In this document: positions 36,501 through 48,632 of the stretch, piece by piece
Layout: each line of letters begins with the position of its first letter
Position numbering within the stretch: position 1 is the first letter of the stretch
DNA from: Marsupella aquatica
Lineage: Eukaryota > Marchantiophyta
Direction of reading: 5' to 3'
Length of the DNA: 64,000 nucleotides
Assembly: GCA_973895155.1 (NCBI GenBank)
Contig: OZ316898.1
Location: 8,680,001-8,744,000, forward strand
Notes under the pieces: model-generated
What the model was told of the DNA's origin: nothing
Seen by the model: only the letters and a program-made list of their open reading frames with translations
The model's database searches: none
Translations under genes and position numbers: made by a program

Positions 36501-39500
36501 GACATCTCCTTGTGTTCAGCTGCTTGTAAAAATGCGCGAGCTGGACCTTCAAACATCACAGCGACAGTGGATGCAGCTGCCATGCGCACCTGAAACACAT
36601 GGTATGGTAAATCAAGAGTGAGTTCACAAAAGATTAAGGATGTTGAGTGAACAACAGTAACTCACTGAACCGACAAGCATCTGGAACTCCAAACCATATA
36701 AAAGGACGGAAGAGCCATTAAGGGACTACTTCAAAAGTTAACAACCACCACCAATCTGTGGACGCAAACCCGAAAGAAATAGGGACCAGAAATCCAGACA
36801 ACCTGGTAATATGGGATATTTACGAAAATAAAACAGATATTTGTGTATCCCACATTATAGTTCACTATTGCCAGACACCCCAAGACCACAGTCAGTATAT
36901 ATCGATTCTGGTACTTTCACCTCGCCTCAAAGAAATCAATAACGAAGCGTACCTTCATAATAGGGTCAAATAAAAGCATCGTGACCAGCGTAGCTTGAAA
37001 TGGCCTGTAAATATTCCAATCCTTACTATTACCAAACGACACAATTGATCAAGTAACCACTTGAAACAACCATTAGGCGAAACAAAGAGCTAATGATTAC
37101 TGGATATATGAAGTTCCAAAAACATGGATAGCTTACCGAGGTTGAAGAACGTCGTGTGTAGGTAATAGACCTACCCAATGGGCATGAAGAACTTTTGGAT
37201 CTGTCCTGGCTAGAGCCTACAATCATTTCACATCCACTAAGTCACTGACCAAATTCTCGACTAGAAGCAAAAGTATCTCAATGACCAAGACTACATTTTT
37301 AAACATAGCATGGTTTCACCTCGAATTCACATTGCTAACGATCACTTTGCCCTCAGCTTATCTGATTTCTCTCTCCTCACTTTTCTGCGTCTGTCCCTGC
37401 AGAAGTTGTGTACGTCTCAAACGAAATATCTGAAACGTCACCTTGTTTAACGACTAGTCCAAATGCAGAGATGGATCATGCCTGAATGCTTAAAATGGCA
37501 TTTGTGCGAACTTTAGAGCTCTTGAAGCGGTCTCCCTCTTCATGCTGCCCATCACTGTCACTCAACTCTGAATCAGATGAGGCTCCTCCCCGCCCTACTC
37601 GTCCTTCTAGATCTGAATGCAGGCTATCAAACTTTCCAGTTTTCCCACTTTTAGCAGGAAGCTTGCCACGCAAATGCGGAGGACGATATGCCCCATTTTC
37701 TTGGGTCTTCACTTTTGCATCTCTCCAAGACCCAGATGTCATTACTGCAACTTGCCCTTGACTCCCTTTATTGAAAATCTGGGAAGAGCCAAAGTTGGGT
37801 AAACCATATGTGAAGAAGACACGTAAAGCCCCTACGAATCCACTGACCTGTCATGACCAAATAGGATCGAGTGAGAGAATAAAATAGTTTCCGTGGCCAG
37901 GCTCACACAAAAATTTATTTTCTTAATCCTTCGAAAACATTCACTCCTATGTAGATGTCGTAAAGACAATGCTGGGGTCGGGGGAATCCGCACATGCTCG
38001 CATAGAGAGCTCTTGGTGTCGGAGAGAACCAAATGCACACAACGTAGGACTGCAGCATATGATCTGCAGGCAACCAAACGGTAGATCTCAGCCGTGTTAA
38101 TATTTTTCTTCCCTGAAAAAACTAAGATGTTATTTCCTCTTCTGAATCAAATTAGGTGTCAGCACTGCAATAAAATTAAACCCAGCTACCTGTGAAGCAA
38201 GTCACCTGGATGCGGCAGCATCTTCTATAAGCTTTGATGACACCATACTTTCCAGCGTGATCCGCAATACCTATAATTCAGTAACATTAGATCGGACGAC
38301 CGTTACGCTTGTGAACATGGTAAGTGTATGCAACTTCTGCAAATTGAAGCATGACGAGTCCCTCTGCTTATCGTAAACAAGTCCGGCTTACAAATGCATC
38401 AAATCAGCTATCTTTCATATTGCAAGATCTCAACTACGATAAGAGATTCTGAACGATCCCAACTACGATAAGAGATTCTGGACGCACCCTAATCACCGCT
38501 GCCCCACTATCTTTGGAAACCGAAGTTCCAGCTCGAGTAAAAAGGTTGCCCATTGCAGTGAATACTAGCCTCTGATACTCTCTTTCCTCTTGCCCAGATG
38601 TGGTCTTTGCTTCTGCTTGCACATTTTCTGATCTTCGAACCCAGGCCTTAGGCATCTTTTCACCCCGGTCTATGTTGGAGAAATCTTGCTGCGTAACTGA
38701 CCTCAAGAGGACATTCAAAAGAGAAGATATCTCTTCGGAAGGTATTTGACCTCCATACTCGTGAAGAACTTGTCTGCCACGGACAGATGTGTCTGAGATG
38801 GAGGCAAACAAAAGTAACTCCGAGTTTCTTCTAATATCAGACATGGAAGTGAATCACTGGAAACTAAGCTGATAAAGCAGTCGGAAATTGAGCCCTTACG
38901 ACCTCAGTCTGATGACAGCACAATTTCATTACCGGATGCAAGCTTCCATGTAGGCACGATTTATTTAACTCTTTTAACATTAAGAGGTTAACTGCTTATG
39001 CAATGACGGTTCAAGATAAAAACTTACACGAGGGCCCTTAAAGCCTCCCACTCTGCTTTGGCTCCCGGGTGCGTCAAACATTTGGCCGAATCTTCCTCTA
39101 AATCTCTTACCCATTGACTGTTTGAGCCTTCTAGGATCTTCCTAAGAAATTGTACCAGAATCAGCACAGCTCCTGACTTATACTCCAACTGGATACGAGA
39201 ACTTAAATCTAGAACCTGCATACGCAAACAATAGTTTTAATCAAACGACAGAAGGGCCCTTCCGTAACAACCCATGGAAAGACAATACGTTGCTATTTGG
39301 GAAATGGTGTAAACCATATGCGAACAACACATCTATATTGCAAAAAGGGAAAGCTCTGGTTAGATATTCCCACTCCACAGGGAATATATATCTGCTTAGA
39401 AGAAGCTACTCTGCGAGAGTCTCATTACGGAGAAAAGACCTCAGAACACACCAAAGTTTAAAGACGAACATTGCACTTGATGTTGACCTACACTGATATG

Positions 39501-40442
39501 ACATAAACGATTCTCAGCACAATTCTCAATAAAACCAAACAGGTTTGGACACAATACCAAGCGGCAAATTCCGCAATTGATATTCGCATACGCATCAGCC
39601 TCAGAATGGGTGCAATTTGGGGACACCGAGTGTATTATCAATATAATATCGCTGGCAACCTGCACAGAGAGGCACACGACTTACTGAAAAATATTATAAT
39701 GCTCCTCAGTGACAAACCATTGCGGTGTAAGACTATGGACAGATCTGATCGGCCTTTGATCGGTCAAACCGACATTTCCACCAACACCAAACATTAGCAA
39801 TTCACAGCATGATGACGAAAAAGCTGATCTCAGTCATATCAATTGGCCAAATACAGTGACGAAAATCCCTCGGTGATATCCAATGGCAGCAATCTGAAGA
39901 AACTTATTCGCTTCGAATCCTACAGATTATACGCGTGTACCCTGATGGTGCGCAGAGTGCAGAGATTAGGACAGAAAAACAGACTAGCAACCCGTCCTAA
40001 ACCAGATTCTCATGAAGTCAGAGCTTATGACAGGTAGCTTGTGGTCCTACTCCCCAGGACTCTCGATTTCACGGCATTCAGGGCACTCATTCCTGACTGG
40101 AGAAAAGAAAAGGAAGATACTCCCAGCCAAATGCAGCCAAAGGCGGGAAACTAGTGCCTCGAGAATGAATGAAATTAAGTTTTAAATCAGTTGATTGATT
40201 CCGAATTGACTCGGATTGAATTCCATCCAGTTGAATATAACGAAATGAGATTGAATGCATAATGAAGTAAGCCAGGCAGGGAGCCGTACGTCGTGAGGCG
40301 GTAGCTCGAAGACGGCGGTGAGGTTCGCAGAGAGTTGCGCCACGGCGGCTTGAAGCAGCTGGATGTTCGCTGGAGGTGTGGAGTTTCGCAAGGGAGCCAT
40401 TGCCGCTCGCCATGCTTGCACCCTCGCATTGGAACTCATCAT
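30574..40442 (-). CDS. HEATR6: HEAT repeat-containing protein 6 homologue (DUF4042 plus HEAT/ARM repeats), 25 exons
   Basis: Eukaryote-wide alpha-solenoid protein of unknown molecular role, presumably a scaffold. Twenty-five exons join in phase: 40290-40442, 39028-39215, 38488-38830, 38206-38270, 37482-37842, 37137-37216, 36953-37004, 36436-36589, 35985-36072, 35682-35784, 35497-35587, 35197-35315, 34740-34976, 34336-34593, 34127-34222, 33702-33829, 33506-33569, 33247-33331, 32995-33068, 32640-32867, 32429-32502, 31875-31981, 31594-31712, 31192-31269 and 30574-30924. The product is 1231 aa, close to plant relatives of about 1170 aa. Landmarks are AYRPPHLRGK and the following acidic serine stretch (exon 5, DUF4042), LLPTHDVLQPRPFQ, VRITASWALANICDALR, VRANAVRALGNLARF, VQWNVCHALGNLF and IRIHSAAALAVPAARE. 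Two introns have GC donors: after 37482, and after 35197 with the classic AG/GCAAGT form. All other junctions are GT-AG. Confidence 0.93.
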
Positions 40443-40761
40443 CGACACTGCGCACAAATCTCTCGGTCTCTTCTGGTGCTACTCCGAAGTCTGAACATCT
40501 CTTGGCACCCCTGGTGCTCTCGATAGATTTGCTTCTTTCATGTTCATGCAATCCAACGAGAAGAGTGGTATGGGTCTGTTCAGAGAGACGAGCTCTGCAC
40601 CATATCAACGAAACTCGAGCAACCATCGATGAGACTCTCGCTCAATTGGACATCTTTTCGATAGCTTTTCAATGTCTTTCTTTGAAATCCAAAGCACTCA
40701 CCCTCTGAAAGTATGCAATGGCTAACAACCAAGACCCCCCTCCATACCGAGAATCCTATTA

Positions 40762-41015
40762 CCTACAGTAGAATGTCACATTTACTACATTGACACTCGT
40801 TTTGAATTACATCTACATTAGAATGTCACATTTACTCCATTGACACTCGTTTTGAATTACACCTACATTAGAATGTGACATTTACTACATTGACCCCCTT
40901 TCTTGAATTACACCTACATTAGAATGTGGCATTTACTACATTGACACTTTTTTTTTAATCACACCTACATTAGAACGTGACATTTACTACTTTGACACTC
41001 TTTTAGAACTACACT
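40762..41015. repeat. Tandem repeat, unit about 60 bp, five copies
   Basis: Copies of TACATTAGAATGTGACATTT followed by ACTACATTGACACTC and a T-rich AATTACACC stretch start near 40765, 40814, 40865, 40915 and 40967. Copies diverge by a few substitutions. It lies about 300 bp upstream of the HEATR6 start codon on that gene's 5' side. Confidence 0.85.
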
Positions 41016-41461
41016 GGCCTGATTACCTGTTTGTTCCTTGGACAAAAATAGAAATAAGACCAAAAAAAGAGTCTTGCAAACGACTCTATGATGTTCCTTT
41101 TCATCTCTGCATCCCTCTACTTGGTATGCATTTTGTAAGAAACTATCGGCTCAGACTAGAAAGCAAATGTGTAACATAAGAACACTCAATCTCACACTAC
41201 ACCAACAAGAGACCACGATGGAAAAATTCCTGAATGATCCAAAGTACATGAGAAAGTACATGTGAAGAATGAGAGAGAAAATGCACTCTCTCCAACCTAT
41301 TCATGGGGGCAAAGATGTGCGAGCCTAATCTAAGCACATATTATCCTAATGTAATCTAGGGGTAATTAACCCCAGTAAAACCAAACTAACGAGTCAATAA
41401 CTAAAGTCAATTCCTAACACATTTCATTTTCAGTTTTGTCTTTATCAGTACTGTTTTTATT

Positions 41462-41576
41462 TAGAGTTCGGGTATAGAGTCTTCACTCTAGAAGGCTAGG
41501 CCCCAACTCCAGCTCTGTGTTTATTTAGAGTTCGGGTATAGAGTCTTCACTCTAGAAGTCTAGGCCCCAACTCTAG
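41462..41576. repeat. Two tandem copies of a dispersed hairpin repeat
   Basis: Copies at 41462-41512 and 41526-41576 share TAGAGTTCGGGTATAGAGTC then TTCACTCTAGAAG and end CCCCAACTC(T/C)AG. The inner TAGAGT-CTTC-ACTCTA is a perfect stem-loop, and the outer TAGAGTT/AACTCTA arms also pair. The reverse orientation of the same unit occurs at 5058-5107 and 5451-5500, and a partial unit near 16310, so the family is mobile or amplified. Confidence 0.75.
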
Positions 41577-44330
41577 CTTCTATTAGCAATAGTTATATAG
41601 TGATTTTGCCAAACTTCTTACACTTTGACCTTTTTTCCATTTCCTTTTTCTTTTCCCATCTTTGTTCAGCAAAGTTGGTTTTGAATTGATCCATTAGGGC
41701 ATGTCAAACACACCCATAATCAAAGTCTTATGGTTGTGATTAATTTGGACAACTGATTCTTACAGGGCATGTATTAAAAGTCTGTCAAATTTCTTCTTGG
41801 TCATAAAGTCATTTTATGTACTGAGCCGTACCTTACTTACTACCCTATTGACACACCCTATTGGTCATTGTCATGTTATTGGGTTTTCATCATTTGATAG
41901 TTGTCATCATCGTCCTGGCCCACCCTTGACCCATGGGATAGGCGAGTGGAGCAGCCAATCAAGTGTCGGCTAAACTTCTGTGCAACTTTGGTCAAGTGAA
42001 AACCTTGATGGTCTGACAGTTTTTGTGGTGCTTCATTTTAACCCAAAAACATATGAGCCATCTGGTTAACAAGCTTATAGATAGATTTATTACTGTGTCA
42101 TTCTTTCCGTCACTATTAAGCAAAGGAACGTAACTTAGTTTGGAATGATCCAGTGGTCAACATCCTGCCAGTTTTGTCATTGGATGGTTGTCATCATCTT
42201 TGACTTAAGCTCAAACACCCTGGCCAGCCCTCAGCCAAGGGAGATGGAGGAGTTGGGGCAGCCAACCAAGGGGGGCAGAGTGAGTTGGATGGGAGCAAAG
42301 TAAGAGACTCAACCCAATGTTGAGGGTTGAAAAGCGTAAGGGTAGAGGACATGGGTACATCACCATCTGATGGTGAAACCTAGCCAAATGTAGGGTGTTA
42401 GATTATTTCAAGTTAACTGGAGTTACGTTGCTTAACCAACAATGAAAAAGATGGAGACCGATGAAGACCAAATTATATGTCGACCCAAACAGTTTTTGAC
42501 ATCCAAAAGGCTTATTTGATAGGTAACTTGCTATATTGGTTGGCTAACTAAGACAAGTAGGCGTATTAACAGTGTGTGCTTCGGCAAGTAAATGTACAGT
42601 ACAATTACTGTAACACTAAACTATGACCCTGGGAAGTGTAAATCTCCCCATACTATATTTTTCAGAACAACATGCAGAAAATCCCTTGCATAAGATCTTT
42701 GAGCCGCTGTCTTGAGCCTGGTAGTCCTTGACTGCTTGTGCTATGCACAAATCAAAGATGCCTCAAGTTGGATCCCTTCCCCGGATGTCATGCCCTTAAC
42801 CCTCAATGTCAAAATTGCATTCAAGTTTAATATTTGGCTTCTAGCTAGTTATGAGTAGGCTATGAAAGAGTAGTTGGCTTGGCAATGAATGAGTATGGTA
42901 AGGCCTGATTAGAGGACATTTATGGCAATCAGCTAGCTAGTCTAGTTGGAATATTTGTAGGAACCAGGTGTGAGTAAAAATAATTAGATTCAATTTATAG
43001 TTGCAAAATTTTAAAAAGCCATGGGAGGTTAAGAAGGTTTATTTGTAAAAACTCAATTTTATAGAGTACATGAATACTTATGTCAGGTTAGATTTGCACA
43101 TGGTATCGAAGAATATACACTAAGTTAACCCCCCCCCCTGAGGCCTAAGCCCAAGATCTATGGGCCTATCCCCAGGATGCACAATTTGTCAAGGGATTAA
43201 TTCCCAAGCAGAAAACCTTGCTAACTTCTAAGGATGTTAACAAAAAACTGCTACATTTACCATATGTTGTTTCTTGACACCTTCACATTCCCCCTTTGTT
43301 TGTGCTTGTGAGGCAGATATGGGAGCTTACAAGATAGAACTTCTTAATCCATTGGGAAATAAGGTGGGAGATCCCCCTATTTTAAGTGTAGTCATGGACA
43401 TGACAAATATTCAGTTCCTTAATAAGAGATCAATGCATGAGAGTTGCCAATGACTATGTGGGCACTAGGCAAGGGGCAGGTGAATGACAAAATAGCTGCC
43501 TGCATAACAAGTTCCAGTGCCCCGTGAGATTTGCTCCATTATTCAGATTGTGAGGAGGTGAGAATTCCCTAGAGCACATGCATTTGAAGATCAAATAATA
43601 ACAAGGTCAAAACAAAAATAAACTTAGAGTGGGGTGATATTTGGAAAATTTTCTGTAAATTATTTGTAAATGGAAAACACTAAAGTATCACATGGGCCAC
43701 TTGCTAGGAAACCTAACTATCAGATACAATGGCTAGTCAAAGTTTCCACATACAATCAACTACCAAGGCCATCATCTATAAATAGTTACCTTCTCAATGA
43801 AGGCTACCACCTTGAATTCCTTGGGGTCCTCAACAACAATATCAAGAGTTTGTTGTACCACAAATAACAATGTTAGAAAAAAGTTAAGTACTGGTGAGAG
43901 AATTTGATCTGCCAGCTAGGTTAGAGCTTAGAACCATAGCTTTCATCTAGAAGTCTCGAAGTGGGACAAACAGGGAGATTCTGAAACTAGTACAACTCCA
44001 CATTTTTCAACTTTCAATGTCACATCCTTCAAGTGCAAATGCTTAGTAAACATGCATCTACAACTATAATAAGGGATCCTGCATTTTTTCGTCCTTCGTC
44101 CCAATGCAAAAAAGCTCTTGGGTGGGAAAGATTCACAGCCATTGGATTCGATTAGCTGTTTTCCCTGACCATTGATGGAAAAAATGTGCACCCCTGACAC
44201 ATATGTGCTTCCCACTGTCCCATAAATGCCCTGGCCGGACTCCCTATGGGCTGGCCCTCCTTGCACTGGCATAGGGCTCGTTTTAGTATAAAATCAAAAA
44301 CAAATACTTCATCATTTAACAAAAGATCAC
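41577..44330. other. Gene-free intergenic sequence
   Basis: No supported gene is seen. An imperfect internal duplication (GTCATTGTCATGTTATTGGGTT..GTTGTCATCATC..CAGCCAATCAAG-like) is present at about 41865-41965 and about 42170-42275. A poly-C run lies at about 43130. The minus-strand open frame at 43943-44272 has no recognisable domain. Confidence 0.5.
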
Positions 44331-45048
44331 TATATTCATTAAAACTGAAATTATAAAGGATATAGGGAAATTTGGCGATTTAAAAACATAGTTTTAGGCA
44401 TGAAAATTGTAAATTTGGAAGATGAAAAATGAAAATTCAAGCATCATTAAATGTAAATTTGGGGACAAAAAATGAAATTTTGGGAAAGTAAAATATTAAA
44501 TTGGATGATATTAAAAAACATTTGGGTGATAAAAGTGTTCATTTGGTTGGAAAATAGATAGAATCTAGTAATAACATATAAGCTTGGATAGCATCTATAT
44601 TCAAAACATTTAGCTTGAGTAAGATATCTAACTAAGCACCAATACAATGGAATGACTATACTGTCTAGACAAAGTTAACTAGGATGAAATCCAACCTACT
44701 AGAAGGAATGAAATGGCATCATTTTCTAGAATTAAAATATACTAAGACAAATAAAATAATAATTATAAGAAAGTCCATTCAATAACTTTGAGAGATCATA
44801 GAGTATTAATTTGATTGTCTTGTTCTCTCACTTTAGACAAACGCATGGAAATCAACTCGACCCTCTTAATCACAAGTCATTTGAGTGGAGACTTGTAACC
44901 TACGAGTTCTATCAATCTACTCATCAATTATACCTTCCATGTAAATTTTGAGAGTTTTCAAAACATTCTTAGGAATTGTCAAACCTCTATCCATAATATT
45001 TTGTTCTTTAGCACCTGACTTAAACCCATACATTGCAGAATTTGCAAA

Positions 45049-48000
45049 CTACCAACTTTGAGTAACATTGTCAAACCCAGGATCCAGCTCCCAAGTCTTA
45101 GTGGTTTGAAAGCAACGTTCATATCGAACATCATCCTTTGCATCATGCTTACCATGTTTAGGCCTCCACCATTGTACTTGGAACATAGGAGCATTCCTAA
45201 GAGGAATGCTTTCAACAGACGTTGAAGAAGACCCTTCAATATGTTGCAAATCTGTTGAGGGAACCTCATGGTTTGGATCCACACCACCCAAAGCTTGAAC
45301 CAACCAGAAACGCCCTTTGCCATTTTCCTGTTCCCATTCATCCTCTGGACGTAAAAATACAAAGTGACCTTCTTGAATATCTTGTAGAGGAATCCAACGT
45401 GCAGGTTCTCGCTCTTGTCGTGCACCAACAAAGGGTGCAGCTTGATCTTCCATCTCTTCCATGTACTCGTTTTGAAGGTCCATCATCTCTGGATTTTGAG
45501 AAGGTTCACTTGACGGCTGAGATGTCCCCAAAATCATCTTGTAACCTGTGCCATGGTTAGTCTTTGGCCAAAAATCAGTTGTCAATGGCAAATGTCTTTC
45601 CCCCTCCCCTTCTATTGTAAGTTCCTCGGACAGTGCTTGCACAAGATTCTCCCAATATTTGACCAGAGGAAATCTCTCTTTATATGCTGCAGAGGTCTCA
45701 TCCTTACAACTTTTCTTCAAGAAATTAATATAGCGATTAAGGAATGGGATGATTTCTCCAGCCTTCTTTTGTACATCCCCAGATATAAGTTTTGCAAATG
45801 GTTGGCCTTCCGGTAAAATGAGTGCATTTGTGATGGGATCAGTTCTCCAAATGGACCTCCCCATTGCCGGAAGCCAAGGTTGCTTGACATGTGCTTTATA
45901 TTGATACACTGGCACATTATCCCTCATGGAGAAAAGAAATGCCACTGGTTTTGAGTGACCTTCTATCTCTTTCACCTGGAAAGTTTTCAAATACTCCTTG
46001 TAAGATGCAACCTCTTGAATCAATCGTGGTACAGGATGAATGCTTTCACACTCCCAAACCTCAGCCATCAACCCCAAGAGGGTAGCAACCTCTTTGTATC
46101 TGACCTGTTTGGATACTTGAGAAAATAATGCATCCACGTCTTCATGGGTGTGGCCAACCATGAGGAATGACATTTGCACAGTTTCAAACACCCCCTGCTA
46201 ACAAGCTCAGTGCAAAATGCCATCACATATTGATTTTTGTTATCTTTCCCTGAATTGTCCATCTGCAACGTTAGGTGCCTTGGTAAGGGCTTGAAAGAGC
46301 CCCTAGTAGTCTCAGGATCATCCTTAGAACCAACATCCACTGTGTTTGACTTTTTAGTCTCCTGACCATCTTTAATGCCTTGAAATCGAACAATTGAAAC
46401 ATTTTTGGGTTCCAAGTAACCGGCCATAAATGCTTCAAAGTCTAGAAGGGACTGAAATATTAGCCTAGTTGCATTCCAATTCAATCCCTCAAGAAGGTCT
46501 CCAGTTTTGTCTCCTGTGTAATCTTCCAAATCTCGGAGGCATTTGGCCAAAGATGTCACGGTAAAGTCTGCATCTCCAAGCCAAAGTCCAGTCAAACTGA
46601 AATGTGCATACACTCTAGGATCTCTTCCATGGGTTAACATCCCAGTAAGAGCAATAGGCAAAGGCTGACCACTACTAGAGAGGGATTTTGGAGTGGGGAC
46701 CAACCTGGGGATCCAAATCTTGGCTTGATCCATCTTATCGTGAATAATGCAAAGATAGTTTTGAGGATCCTTCTTTGCAAGAACCCTATGAGCATAGTAA
46801 ACATATCTTCTTGACATTTGTTCACGAAGATGTCGCGCTCTTTTCTCTTCAATCTCTGCACGCTCTTTTTTTCTCTTCTCCCACATCAATTGATCTTTGA
46901 ACTCAGTGCAAAATGTGCACTTGGCAAATGCACTTCCCTTGTGAAAGTCAAAATTATCAAATGAGTTTTTCCAGATGTTGTACATAGTAACTTCAGTAAC
47001 CTTAGCAAACCCATCTAATTCCATCTTGGTAAACACCTCTTGGAAAATCTCCTTCTTAGTAAAACAAGATGGGAGCCGATATTCAATAGTGTCAGTGCCG
47101 TTGGACCCACCATAGGGAAGATGTGGCATTGGTTCCCCATTTTGGATTAAAATGGACTCCAACAAGGCGGGAGCGTGCAAAGTGCTTGATCGTGTCTTCC
47201 GTTGTCCCTGATTTCCATGGAAACCAATTGTGCAACCAGCTTCGTATTGATTTTTGTAGTCATAGTACTTTGTTGTACTGAACCCATGCATTTTAATAAA
47301 TGCATCTTTACAAACCACACGTCCCTTTAGAACAAAAAATCCCTTTCTCTTGACTTGCTCCTCTCTACACCCAAAGAGACTAAAGATGTGACTTGTTTTG
47401 TTGTCACTTGACATTCCATGGTATTCCCTCCTCATTGCCTCTAAGTCCTCCCTGGGCATGTTCAAGCAACACTTTAGCTTGCAACAATCTTCTCTTTGGA
47501 TGGAATCAATGGACTCCTCGTTAATTTTCAAAAGTGCCCTCGACTCCAAATGCCTTTTCTTCTTCTCCTCAAGATCAACTTTTGTCCTCCTAATGAAATT
47601 GTATGGTCTTTTTGTAGGTTTACCATCACCATCCGAATCCGGATCGCCCTTAGTTTGACCCGACTCCATCCACTTCTCTGAAACTTCCTCAAGGATATCC
47701 CCAAGAAACCTTTGAGACAAAATCAATAGAAGGGATTTGATTTCCCACCTCACCAAGCTAGGGGTACCAACACGGGTATTTGGAAATAATCCGGGTTCAT
47801 TGATATTCACAACAGCAACACCAACATGATCTGCACCAAGAAGTTCATCGTCAACGGCACCTGTTTCAAATGGAACCGTGATAACACCTGTTGCAACCTT
47901 CCGACAACGAGAAGCGTCATACAAATCAACCTCCTCCGCCATCCAGTTGGAACGTAGTGTAAAATCTTTTAATGGAAGATCATTGAAAATATTTGAACTA

Positions 48001-48632
48001 CCAAACACGCCAAAATCTCGTAGAGTGCCCTTTCTAGAAACATGCGCAACATCCCAGATAACCCAGGCATGCAAGGCCTCTTCTATTGTATCAGCTCCAG
48101 GGTGCGAGTATGGCAATTTTTGATTTCCCTTAACAATATCAGATATTCTTATACTGATGCGACCAACCCCGAGTGTTTCAGTATGACAAATATCCATCGG
48201 ATTTGTCTTGCAAACGACTCCATTTGCAACCAACTAATCAAAAATGAATATCTGAACTTCATCTCCTTCCTTGAACACGTCCTCTTCAACCCTTGCATCA
48301 ATTTTGGATTTATCATTTCCAGCATCTCCAGCCAAAGAGAAATCATCGACATTGATTCTTCGGCGCTGAGTTGATGACCTCAAGTATGCCAATGCACAAT
48401 CCCAAATCACGCAGGAGTCAATTGCCTCAGCCAATGTAGAAAATTTGGGCGAAGGAAATGAAAGTTGACGCGATCCATCAAAACACTTTTCGATCAATAC
48501 CCCAATTCGATTATCCCCTAGACAAATGTTCTGTATAGTATCCTGGGGGTCAACCTTTTGAACTATCCCAATTGCCGTTTCAAATCCATCGATCACCAAT
48601 GACACTTCATCCCCTCGTGTAAAATTGATCAT
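45049..48632 (-). pseudogene. Transposon-encoded DDE-type transposase (DUF8039-like and DUF7869-like regions), disrupted
   Basis: Three open segments read as one protein of about 1.2k residues. 48632-48234 and 48233-46068 are in the same frame, separated only by a TAG at 48236-48234. The second is linked to 46191-45049 by a 1-nt frameshift at the C5 run 46191-46195. The N-terminus holds two tandem copies of a domain of about 95 residues (GDEV start, LAEAIDSCVIWD versus IEEALHAWVIWD end) resembling DUF8039 of plant transposon proteins. Downstream are a CxxC motif (KCTFCTEFK), IIHDKMDQAKIW, LQMDNSGKDNKNQY and, after the frameshift, VGHTHEDVDALFSQ. These resemble DUF7869 and could supply the D, D and E residues. 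The catalytic assignment is my inference. The A-to-frame restoration was not attempted. Confidence 0.7.

Noticed and set aside
43943-44272. 109-codon minus-strand open frame
   Set aside because: It has no recognisable domain and sits in transposon-rich flanking sequence just outside the inferred element end.
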